NCBI GenBank assembly: GCA_938023885.1
Contig: CALJCU010000410.1
Coordinates: 1-7,061, forward strand
From: an uncultured Prevotella sp.
Lineage (GTDB): Bacteria > Bacteroidota > Bacteroidia > Bacteroidales > Bacteroidaceae
DNA: 7,061 nucleotides
Reading direction: 5' to 3'
In this document: one piece after another, positions 1 through 6,600 of the stretch
Layout of the letters: each line of letters opens with the position of its first letter
How positions within the stretch are numbered: the stretch's first letter is position 1
Notes under the pieces: model-generated
What the model saw: the letters and a program-made list of their open reading frames with translations, nothing else
The model's database searches: none
What the model was told of the DNA's origin: nothing
Program-made: the position numbers and the translations under genes

Positions 1-1359
1 CTCATGAATCATGCCTGTGTTGGCATCAGTGGTCAGGAGCTCGCGCATGCATGCACTGATCTCCTTGTCGTCGGTCGACGTGAAAGCACGCATCATCACG
101 CTCATCGGCCATGCCATGTCACGTCCGATATGCGGACCGCCGATGCCCTCACCTGCTTTGCCGGAGAAGAACCAGGGATTATCGTGGCTCCAGACGAAGC
201 GGCGCGTGTTCTGATAAATGGGGTCATCAAGAGGTACATCGCCGAGATAGCCCATACCGAGAAGGCTCGGCACATTGGCGTCGTCCATGAGCAGGCGATT
301 ACCGAAGCCGTCGACCTCGTAAGCGTAGATCTTCCCGTATTTGGGATGGTCCACGACGGCATACTTCATCAATGCCTCGTGCACCTCATCGGCAAGACGC
401 TCGCAATCGTCAGCCATCGCGTCAGCTTTGTTAACTGTTCGCAGGATCTCCGCCGCCTTGCGCAAACTGCTCACCGCCATGAAGTTGGACGGCACGAGGA
501 ACGGGAGTGTCGTGGCATCGTCGGAGGGACGGAAGACAGAGGCGATGAGTCCCACGGGCTTTGTCGGCGCACCATAGCCGCCCCACCCCACAGTGTCATA
601 GGTACGGTCAGTGACACGGAAGAAATGGTAGGGTCCGAGGCCCTCCTTGCGCTGCTGCTGACGGAACGTCGTGAGGATGTTGCGGATAGCCTGCAGCCAA
701 CGGCCGCTGAAGACCGAGGCATCGCCCGTCTCCTTCCAGTACTCATAGGCGAGGCGGATGGGATAGCAGAGACTGTCTATCTCATACTTACGCTCGAAGA
801 CATTGGGATTCATCGTCGTCTCATCGGTCTGCCAGCCGGCTCCCGTAGGCCCGTTGTTGAAGGCGTTGGCGTAAGGGTCGATACAGATACAACGGAACTG
901 CCTCAGAATCGTGCCGCGGATGAGGTGCCGGAGCTTCGGGTCTTCATTGGCAAACCGGACATACGGCCACACCTGTGCCCCACTGTCGCGAAGCCACATC
1001 GCCGGGATGTCACCGGTGTAGACGAACGTGTCGTCATCACCGTCCGTCACGCTGTAATGGACCGTTGTCTCCAACGTGTTCGGAAAGCAGTTCTCGAACA
1101 TCCAGCAGAGCTTGGGGTTGTCCTTAAGGAGTTTCTTCACCTCCCGTATCCTCTTCTCCACGGCATCGGAGACGAAGAGGCGGTCCTTGACGTCGGGCCG
1201 TTTGGAAACCAGCACATGCGTGTTATCCGCACATGCCTTAATATATTCTTTTCCAAAAGTCTTCTGCTCAATCTCCACCGGCTGACTGGCCCGGGTGGTC
1301 TGCGCCGCAGCCGACAAGGAGACGGAACACAATACCGTTAACATTAAACAGTTTCTCAT
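1..1359 (-). CDS. GH125 exo-alpha-1,6-mannosidase, secreted; 3' end outside window
   Basis: This gene is read on the minus strand from the ATG at 1359-1357 and stays open for 453 codons to the left edge. I recognise glycoside hydrolase family 125 (formerly DUF1237), whose characterised members release alpha-1,6-linked mannose from the non-reducing end of mannans or N-glycans. Family blocks in order are DIPAMWLRDS (residues 117-126), YEIDSLCYP (192-200), FRPSDD (276-281), MDDANVPSLL (358-367), a Gly-rich GKAGEGIGGPHIG stretch (400-412) and the start of the TGMIHE block (448-453). By spacing to the Clostridium perfringens enzyme, whose catalytic residues I recall as Asp220 and Glu393, the acid should lie in RPSDD and the base may be Glu453, the last visible codon; this mapping is inference. 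Residues 1-19 form a Sec signal peptide ending SAAA before Gln20, without a lipobox, so a periplasmic location is likely. An in-frame ATG at 1344 (Met6) would give a shorter signal peptide. Family length suggests only a few tens of codons are missing. It is divergent from the SusC gene. Confidence 0.93.
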   Translation of the reverse strand, partial: MRNCLMLTVLCSVSLSAAAQTTRASQPVEIEQKTFGKEYIKACADNTHVLVSKRPDVKDRLFVSDAVEKRIREVKKLLKDNPKLCWMFENCFPNTLETTVHYSVTDGDDDTFVYTGDIPAMWLRDSGAQVWPYVRFANEDPKLRHLIRGTILRQFRCICIDPYANAFNNGPTGAGWQTDETTMNPNVFERKYEIDSLCYPIRLAYEYWKETGDASVFSGRWLQAIRNILTTFRQQQRKEGLGPYHFFRVTDRTYDTVGWGGYGAPTKPVGLIASVFRPSDDATTLPFLVPSNFMAVSSLRKAAEILRTVNKADAMADDCERLADEVHEALMKYAVVDHPKYGKIYAYEVDGFGNRLLMDDANVPSLLGMGYLGDVPLDDPIYQNTRRFVWSHDNPWFFSGKAGEGIGGPHIGRDMAWPMSVMMRAFTSTDDKEISACMRELLTTDANTGMIHE

Positions 1360-1361
1360 AG

Positions 1362-1379
1362 ATTACTTTAATTACTTTG
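1362..1379. repeat. Tandem 9-bp repeat in the GH125 leader
   Basis: Two abutting copies, ATTACTTTA (1362-1370) and ATTACTTTG (1371-1379), differ only in the last base. On the minus strand this reads as two AAAGTAAT units directly upstream of the GH125 start codon, where an A-rich ribosome-binding region is expected in Bacteroidetes. The repeat itself is plain in the sequence; its role in translation is speculative. Confidence 0.4.
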
Positions 1380-1396
1380 CTTTTAGGGCCTGCTTC

Positions 1397-1408
1397 CTAT
1401 AATTATAG
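1397..1408. repeat. 12-bp perfect palindrome CTATAATTATAG
   Basis: Positions 1397-1408 read identically on both strands, and the symmetry stops at the next flanking pair (C1396/C1409). It lies just downstream of the candidate -7 element of the leftward promoter and covers the expected start site of the GH125 transcript. A repressor bound here could block initiation, but the region is AT-rich and chance is a real alternative. No regulator gene in the window can be linked to it. Confidence 0.4.
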
Positions 1409-1411
1409 CGA

Positions 1412-1445
1412 CAAAATTAGTATTTAATTGCAGATTCCAGGCAAG
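1412..1445 (-). promoter_or_regulatory. Candidate promoter for the GH125 gene
   Basis: Read on the minus strand, positions 1419-1412 give TAATTTTG, an exact match to the Bacteroidetes -7 consensus TAnnTTTG. Upstream at 1445-1442 is CTTG, a three-of-four match to the -33 element TTTG, but the spacer is 22 bases, slightly longer than the usual 19-21. Transcription would start near 1402-1407 and leave a leader of roughly 45 bases. The -7 element is convincing; the -33 element is weak, which could mean activator dependence. Confidence 0.45.
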
Positions 1446-1558
1446 GCGACCCGTTAAAAGAAACTAACAGCAAACCGCAGGCATAGGGGCAAGAAAGCAG
1501 CGAAGAGTTTCAATGTGTAAGTATTTTGTGTTAAAAATGAAATAAATATAGATAAATA

Positions 1559-1590
1559 TTTGCAACTATATCATTTTGTCACTAACTTTG
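1559..1590 (+). promoter_or_regulatory. Bacteroidetes-type promoter of the SusC-SusD operon
   Basis: TTTG at 1559-1562 is followed, after a 20-base spacer, by TAACTTTG at 1583-1590. Both elements and the spacing fit the primary-sigma consensus of Bacteroidetes (TTTG, 19-21 bases, TAnnTTTG). Transcription should start near 1596-1600, giving an AT-rich leader of about 40 bases before the ATG at 1637. No other TAnnTTTG with a proper upstream partner faces right in this gap, and none is visible in the 18-bp and 29-bp gaps downstream, so this promoter probably drives all three rightward genes. Confidence 0.72.
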
Positions 1591-1613
1591 CAGTTGTTTA
1601 CAATATAGGTTAT

Positions 1614-1625
1614 TTTTAATTAAAA
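1614..1625. repeat. 12-bp perfect palindrome TTTTAATTAAAA in the SusC leader
   Basis: Positions 1614-1625 are self-complementary, and the symmetry ends at T1613/G1626. It lies in the predicted 5' leader, about 20 bases after the expected start site and just before the purine-rich AAAAGAGAG run that precedes the ATG. It shares the core TAATTA with the palindrome at 1397-1408. It could be an operator half of a divergent control region, or only an A/T-rich leader typical of the phylum. Confidence 0.3.
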
Positions 1626-1636
1626 GAGAGATTTCT

Positions 1637-4600
1637 ATGGTAAAACGATTTAGCTCAACTTTAGCGGGCTTAATCCTCTGTGTTGGAACAAGTTTCGCAC
1701 AAGGTAAAATCTCCGGCAAGGTGGTGTCTCAGGATGACAGTCAGCCTGTCATCGGTGCCTCAGTCATTGTTCAGGGAACGAAGATAGGCACAGTGACCGA
1801 TGCCAACGGAAACTTTACCTTAGACGTTCCTGCGGGCAAGAAGCTTGTCGTCTCATACATTGGTATGACTTCCCAGACAGTAACGGTGAAGACCGGCATG
1901 ACTGTCAAGCTCGCGCCTGACAACAAGACGCTCAACGAAGTCGTCGTCACGGGCATGTCGAATGTCGACAGACGTGTGTTCACCGGTGCTACGGCGCAGG
2001 TGAAAGCCGACGATGCCATCATCGGCGGTCTGGGCGACATCAGCCGCTCCCTTGAGGGCCGTGTCGCCGGAGTGAGCGTGCAGAACGTCTCGGGTACGTT
2101 CGGAACAGCACCGAAGATCCGCGTGCGTGGTGCTACATCTATCTATGGTAACTCCAAGCCGCTGTGGGTCGTTGACGGCGTGGTGCAGGAAGACATCACG
2201 GACATCAGTGCCGATGACCTCAGCTCCGGCGATGCCAAGACGCTGATCTCCTCGGCCATCTCAGGCCTCAACTCCGACGATATCGAGAGCTTCCAGATCC
2301 TGAAGGATGGTTCCGCCACTTCTATCTATGGTGCACGCGCCATGTCGGGCGTCATCGTCGTCACCACGAAGAAAGGCCGTCAGGGTCAGGCACATATCAA
2401 CTATACCGGTGAGTTCACGACCCGTATGATCCCGTCCTACAGCCAGTTCAATATCCTCAACTCGCAGGAGCAGATGGGTATCTATAAAGAGATGGCTGAC
2501 AAGGGATGGCTCAATATCTCCGACGTGCTCAACGGCAACAACTACACTTCGGGCGACTATGGCGTCTACGGCGACATGTACCGCCGCATCACGACCTACG
2601 ATGCCACGACGGGACAGTTTGAGCTTGCCAACACCCAGGAGGCACGCAACGCTTTCCTCCAGCAGGCAGAGTGGCGCAACACCAACTGGTTCAAGGAGCT
2701 CTTCTCTACGGCTATCATGCAGAACCACTCGCTGAGCATGAGTGGCGGTACCAAGAAGTCGAACTACTACGTATCCATGTCTGCCATGAGCGACCCTGGA
2801 TGGTACAAGGACTCTAAGATGAGCCGCTACACTGCCAACTTCAACGCGGCGCATCACATTCTCGACAACCTCACCTTCATGATGCTCGGATCTGCCTCTT
2901 ACCGTAAGCAGAAAGCACCCGGAACGCTGAGCCAGAACGTCGATGCCGTGACAGGACAGGTGAAGCGCGACTTCGACATTAACCCGTATTCCTACGCCTT
3001 GAACACGTCGCGCACGTTGGATCCTGACACCTATTATCAGGCAAACTATGCTCCGTTCAACATCTTCAATGAGCTGGAGAGCAACAACATCGACATGAAT
3101 GTCGTCAACACGAAGTTCCAGGGAGAGCTGACCTACAACCCCATTGCCGACCTGCGCCTCGACGTTATCGGTGCCGTGCAGTACGACAAGTCGTCACAGG
3201 AGAACAACATCACGGAGAACTCCAACCAGGCACAGGCTTACCGCGCCATGGGCAACTCCATCATCCGCGACCACAACAAGTACCTCTATACCGATCCCGA
3301 CAACGCATACGCACTGCCTGTGAGCATCCTGCCCAAGGGCGGATTCTACCAGCGCACTGACCTCTCGAAGAGGTCATGGGACCTGCGCGGCACAGCCGAC
3401 TATCACCATAAGTTCAACGCCGGTCACTTCATCGATGCCCTCGGCGGCTTCGACGTGTCCAGCGTAGACCGTGACCGTTCCTGGTTCAACGGCGTGGGCA
3501 TGCGGTTCAACCGCGGCGAGATTCCTTTCTGGATCTACGAGTTCTTCAAGAAAGCGCAGAACCAGAACACGGACTATTATACCCTCTCCCACACGCACAA
3601 CCGTACGGCCGCCTTCTTCGGCACTGCTACCTATTCGTACAAGCAGCGCTACAACCTCACCGGCACCTACCGCTACGAAGGCACGAACCGTCTCGGCCGC
3701 GCCCGCTCTGCCCGCTGGCTTCCTACGTGGAACATCTCCGGCAGCTGGAACGCAGACCAGGAGCCTTGGTTCGACAAGGCTTTCGGCAATGTGCTGTCAC
3801 ACGGAACGGTCCGCGCGTCTTACTCGCTCACCGCCGACCCGGGCCCGGCAAAATATACCAACTCCACAGTGATCCTCAAGTCGTACAATCCCTACCGCAT
3901 CTTCGCCTCCGACCGTGAGAGCGGCATTCAGATCAGCGAGATTGCCAACACCGACCTCACCTACGAGAAGAAGCATGAGCTCAACCTCGGTCTCGACCTC
4001 GGCTTCCTCAACAACCGCATCAGCACGACGTTCGACATCTTCTGGCGTAACAACTACGACCTCATCGGCCCCACGGCAACGCAGGGTACCGGCGGGCAAG
4101 TGGTGCGCTATGCCAACATGGCTTCCATGAAGTCGAGAGGTCAGGAGCTGTCAATCCAGACACAGAACTTCCAACAGAAGGACTTCAACTGGACCACAAA
4201 CTTCATCTTCTCGCACGTCACAACAGAGGTGACAGAACTTATGGCCCGCGCGACGACCATGGACCTCATCTCTCAGGAAGGTTTCGCCGCGGTGGGTCAT
4301 CCGTATCGCGCCCTCTACTCCATTCCTTACGCCGGACTGAACGAGCACGGCATCCCGCAGTTCTACACACCGAAGGGTGACATCACGATCGACGACATCG
4401 ACTTCCAGAACCGTGACAAGAACGAGTATCTCACCTATGAAGGTCCTACCGACCCGACGATCACCGGGTCATTGGGCAACGAGCTCCGCTACAAGAACTG
4501 GCGTCTGAACATCTTCGTCACTTACAGCTTCGGCAACGTCATCCGCCTCGATCCCGTCTTCCGTGCATACTACAGTGACCTGACGGCCATGACAAAAGAC

Positions 4601-4969
4601 TACCGCAACCGCTTTGTGGAGGCCGGCAATGAGAAAGTGACGTCCATCCCCGGCATTCTCGACTACCGCACCTATCGGAGCGACCGCCAGCTGAGCTATG
4701 CCTACAACGCATACAACTACACGCACGACCGCATCGCCAAAGGCGACTTCATCCGCATGAAGGACATCTCGCTCTCTTACGACTTCCCCAAGGCCTGGTT
4801 CCTCAATTCGCCGATCAGCGACATCTCGCTGAAGCTGCAGGCCACCAACCTCTTCCTCTTCTATGCCGACAAGAAGCTCCAGGGGCAGGATCCTGAGTTC
4901 ATCAATGCCGGTGGTGTGGCTGCACCTGTACCAAGACAGTTCACCCTGACACTCAAAGTCGGAATGTAA
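1637..4969 (+). CDS. SusC/RagA-family TonB-dependent outer-membrane transporter
   Basis: This is a complete 1110-aa protein, within the usual range for SusC-like transporters. In order: a Sec signal peptide (residues 1-21, cut after SFA before Gln22); a carboxypeptidase-regulatory-like beta-sandwich (about 24-95, with GKVVSQDD, PVIGASVIVQGT and TVTDANGNF); a TonB-box-like EVVVTG at 101-106; a plug domain (about 110-245) with IRVRG, PLWVVDGVV and the SusC/RagA signature ending in SIYGARAMSGVIVVTTKKG; then a long Tyr/Asn/Arg-rich 22-strand-type barrel to the end. There is no STN domain between the signal peptide and the regulatory-like domain, so direct signalling to an anti-sigma factor is not expected. 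It should import a SusD-captured ligand using TonB energy. The ATG at 1637 is chosen because it gives the signal peptide and follows a purine-rich AAAAGAGAG run. The protein ends LTLKVGM, with Met rather than an aromatic residue last. The substrate cannot be read from the sequence. It is the first gene of the rightward operon. Confidence 0.96.
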   Translation: MVKRFSSTLAGLILCVGTSFAQGKISGKVVSQDDSQPVIGASVIVQGTKIGTVTDANGNFTLDVPAGKKLVVSYIGMTSQTVTVKTGMTVKLAPDNKTLNEVVVTGMSNVDRRVFTGATAQVKADDAIIGGLGDISRSLEGRVAGVSVQNVSGTFGTAPKIRVRGATSIYGNSKPLWVVDGVVQEDITDISADDLSSGDAKTLISSAISGLNSDDIESFQILKDGSATSIYGARAMSGVIVVTTKKGRQGQAHINYTGEFTTRMIPSYSQFNILNSQEQMGIYKEMADKGWLNISDVLNGNNYTSGDYGVYGDMYRRITTYDATTGQFELANTQEARNAFLQQAEWRNTNWFKELFSTAIMQNHSLSMSGGTKKSNYYVSMSAMSDPGWYKDSKMSRYTANFNAAHHILDNLTFMMLGSASYRKQKAPGTLSQNVDAVTGQVKRDFDINPYSYALNTSRTLDPDTYYQANYAPFNIFNELESNNIDMNVVNTKFQGELTYNPIADLRLDVIGAVQYDKSSQENNITENSNQAQAYRAMGNSIIRDHNKYLYTDPDNAYALPVSILPKGGFYQRTDLSKRSWDLRGTADYHHKFNAGHFIDALGGFDVSSVDRDRSWFNGVGMRFNRGEIPFWIYEFFKKAQNQNTDYYTLSHTHNRTAAFFGTATYSYKQRYNLTGTYRYEGTNRLGRARSARWLPTWNISGSWNADQEPWFDKAFGNVLSHGTVRASYSLTADPGPAKYTNSTVILKSYNPYRIFASDRESGIQISEIANTDLTYEKKHELNLGLDLGFLNNRISTTFDIFWRNNYDLIGPTATQGTGGQVVRYANMASMKSRGQELSIQTQNFQQKDFNWTTNFIFSHVTTEVTELMARATTMDLISQEGFAAVGHPYRALYSIPYAGLNEHGIPQFYTPKGDITIDDIDFQNRDKNEYLTYEGPTDPTITGSLGNELRYKNWRLNIFVTYSFGNVIRLDPVFRAYYSDLTAMTKDYRNRFVEAGNEKVTSIPGILDYRTYRSDRQLSYAYNAYNYTHDRIAKGDFIRMKDISLSYDFPKAWFLNSPISDISLKLQATNLFLFYADKKLQGQDPEFINAGGVAAPVPRQFTLTLKVGM

Positions 4970-4987
4970 GTAAGCATCAACATCAAA

Positions 4988-6571
4988 ATGAAAAGATTTA
5001 TGAAAAAGACATATCAATATATAGCTTTTGCACTGCTTACCGCCGGCTCCGGTCTGTCGTCTTGTGACAGCTACCTCGACAAGCTGCCGGATAACCGCAT
5101 GGAGCTGAAAGACGCACAAGACATCAAGGACCTCCTTGTCTCTGCTTACCCCACAAGGACCCCGGCATTCCTGTTGGAGCGCTACTCCGACAACAACGAC
5201 CGGTTTGATGTCACAGGATGGAACGACGGTGAGCGTTTCGAGAAGGAAGCCTACAACTGGCAGGACATTACGGATATCTCCATGGATGAATCGCCCCAGG
5301 AGTTGTGGCAGAAATCTTATATCGCTGTGGCAGCCGCCAACCAGTCGCTTCAGGCCATCGAACAACAGGGCAACCCCACGAGTTTGAATGCAGAACGCGG
5401 TGAGGCACTGCTCTGCCGTGCCTACAGTGAGTTCCAGCTCGCCAACGTCTTCTGCAATGCCTACAGTGCCACGACAGCCGACAAGGAGTTGGGCATCCCC
5501 TATCCCACGGTGCCGGAAGAGCATGTCGGCACACAGTATGAGCGCGGCACGCTGAAGGAGCTCTACGGCAAGATCAATGCGGACATCGAGACCGCTATCC
5601 CCCTTGTCGAGGACCAGTATGACCGGCCGAAGTTCCACTTCACCCGTGCTGCGGCATACGCTTTCGCTGCTAAGTTCAATCTCTATTATGGCAACTACGA
5701 CAAAGCCATCACTTATGCCAACAACGTGCTGGGCGTCAACACTGCCAATGGTCTTCGCGACTGGGCTGCATTCAATGCCCTCAGCGTGAACGGTCAGGTG
5801 GCGCCTAACGCCTACGTCAGCTCCTCCGAGGATGCCAACATCCTGCTCCTCTCTGCCCTATCGCAGTGGGGTGTCTATTACGGTCCTTACAGTGCCGGCA
5901 GACAGTTTGCCCACGGTCAGCTCATCAGCACAACCGAGACACTACAGTCGCAGGGCCCCTGGGGCGACAGCGGCTCCTTCGGTTACACGGTATGGCACAA
6001 CGACAACCTTCCCAAGTACTTCATCAACAAGATGCCTTACAGCTTCGAGTACACCGACATCCAGGCAGGCATCGGCTACGCCCACACAGAGATTCCCGCC
6101 TTCACCGCCGACGGCACACTGCTTGTCCGTGCTGAAGCCAAGGCGCTCAAGGGCGACTATGCCGGAGCAGCCAGCGATCTCAACCTCGAGGTCAAGGGAC
6201 TGTCGTCGGGTAAGATGGGCGTCACGCTCAGCAGCATTGACAAGTTCTACAGTGGCATTGCCGACTACACACCGACAGATCCTACACCGAAGAAGGCGCT
6301 GCATCCCGTGTTCACCACGCTGATCGATCCCACACAGATCCACGTCCTCGACGCCGTGCTGCAGCTCCGCCGTATCGTCACCTTCGGAGAGGGCGAGCGC
6401 ATGCAGGATGTCAAGCGTTACGGCATCGTCATCTACCGCCGCACCGTCAACCGCAGCAGCCAGGTCCTTCAGGTCACCGACTCGCTGACCACAAACGACC
6501 CGCGGCGTGCCATCCAGCTCCCGCAGGATGTTATTCACGCAGGCATGCAGGCGAATCCGAGAAACAAGTAA
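4988..6571 (+). CDS. SusD/RagB-family surface lipoprotein, nutrient-binding lid of the SusC partner
   Basis: This complete 527-aa protein starts 18 bp after the SusC stop codon, the standard susC-susD order. A lipoprotein signal ends in the lipobox LSSC with Cys26 as the lipidated residue, followed by DSYLDKLPDNR, a typical SusD N-terminus. The SusD-like N-terminal region (about 27-235) has TPR-type helices, seen at NQSLQAIEQ (118-126), ALLCRAYSEFQLANVFCNAY (140-159) and FAAKFNLYYGNYDKAITYAN (226-245). The RagB/SusD C-terminal region (about 290-527) has LLVRAEAKALKGDYAGAASDLN (378-399), the conserved GEGERMQDVKRYG (467-479) and the closing LPQDVIHAGMQANP (511-524). It should sit on the outer leaflet over the SusC barrel and deliver ligand to it. 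An in-frame ATG at 5000 (Met5, MKKTYQY) is a credible alternative start, preceded by AAAAGA and leaving the lipobox intact. Family assignment is firm; ligand is unknown, as SusD sequences diverge strongly with substrate. Confidence 0.96.
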   Translation: MKRFMKKTYQYIAFALLTAGSGLSSCDSYLDKLPDNRMELKDAQDIKDLLVSAYPTRTPAFLLERYSDNNDRFDVTGWNDGERFEKEAYNWQDITDISMDESPQELWQKSYIAVAAANQSLQAIEQQGNPTSLNAERGEALLCRAYSEFQLANVFCNAYSATTADKELGIPYPTVPEEHVGTQYERGTLKELYGKINADIETAIPLVEDQYDRPKFHFTRAAAYAFAAKFNLYYGNYDKAITYANNVLGVNTANGLRDWAAFNALSVNGQVAPNAYVSSSEDANILLLSALSQWGVYYGPYSAGRQFAHGQLISTTETLQSQGPWGDSGSFGYTVWHNDNLPKYFINKMPYSFEYTDIQAGIGYAHTEIPAFTADGTLLVRAEAKALKGDYAGAASDLNLEVKGLSSGKMGVTLSSIDKFYSGIADYTPTDPTPKKALHPVFTTLIDPTQIHVLDAVLQLRRIVTFGEGERMQDVKRYGIVIYRRTVNRSSQVLQVTDSLTTNDPRRAIQLPQDVIHAGMQANPRNK

Positions 6572-6600
6572 AGGATACTATATTAGCAACAAATAATCAC

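Noticed and set aside
4..1341. Plus-strand open frame of 445 codons opposite the GH125 gene
   Set aside because: It is the mirror of a clear enzyme gene whose G/C-rich third positions suppress stop codons on the other strand. The translation has no signal peptide, no recognisable domain and a His/Arg/Val-rich composition typical of antisense frames.
1320..1359. Cys11 of the GH125 leader as a lipidation site
   Set aside because: The preceding residues TVL do not fit a lipobox, which needs Gly, Ala or Ser before the Cys, and the site is too early in the hydrophobic core. A normal Sec cut at SAAA/Q fits better.
1522..1528. TATTTTG as a possible second rightward -7 element
   Set aside because: It is one base short of TAnnTTTG and has no TTTG 19-21 bases upstream; the pair at 1559-1590 is far better.
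2261..2857. Minus-strand open frame of 198 codons within the SusC gene
   Set aside because: It lies wholly inside the conserved plug and early barrel of SusC and has no recognisable domain; a codon-bias shadow.
4469..5638. Minus-strand open frame of 389 codons across the SusC-SusD junction
   Set aside because: It overlaps two firmly identified genes, has a Val/Leu/Gly-rich low-complexity character typical of antisense reading, and shows no promoter or family resemblance. Its length is explained by codon bias.
5942..6538. Minus-strand open frame of 198 codons within the SusD gene
   Set aside because: It lies opposite the conserved SusD C-terminal region, with no credible start context or domain.
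6572..6600. Terminator or new promoter between the SusD and metallopeptidase genes
   Set aside because: The 29-base gap has no GC-rich inverted repeat followed by a T run and no TAnnTTTG motif, so co-transcription is the simpler reading.
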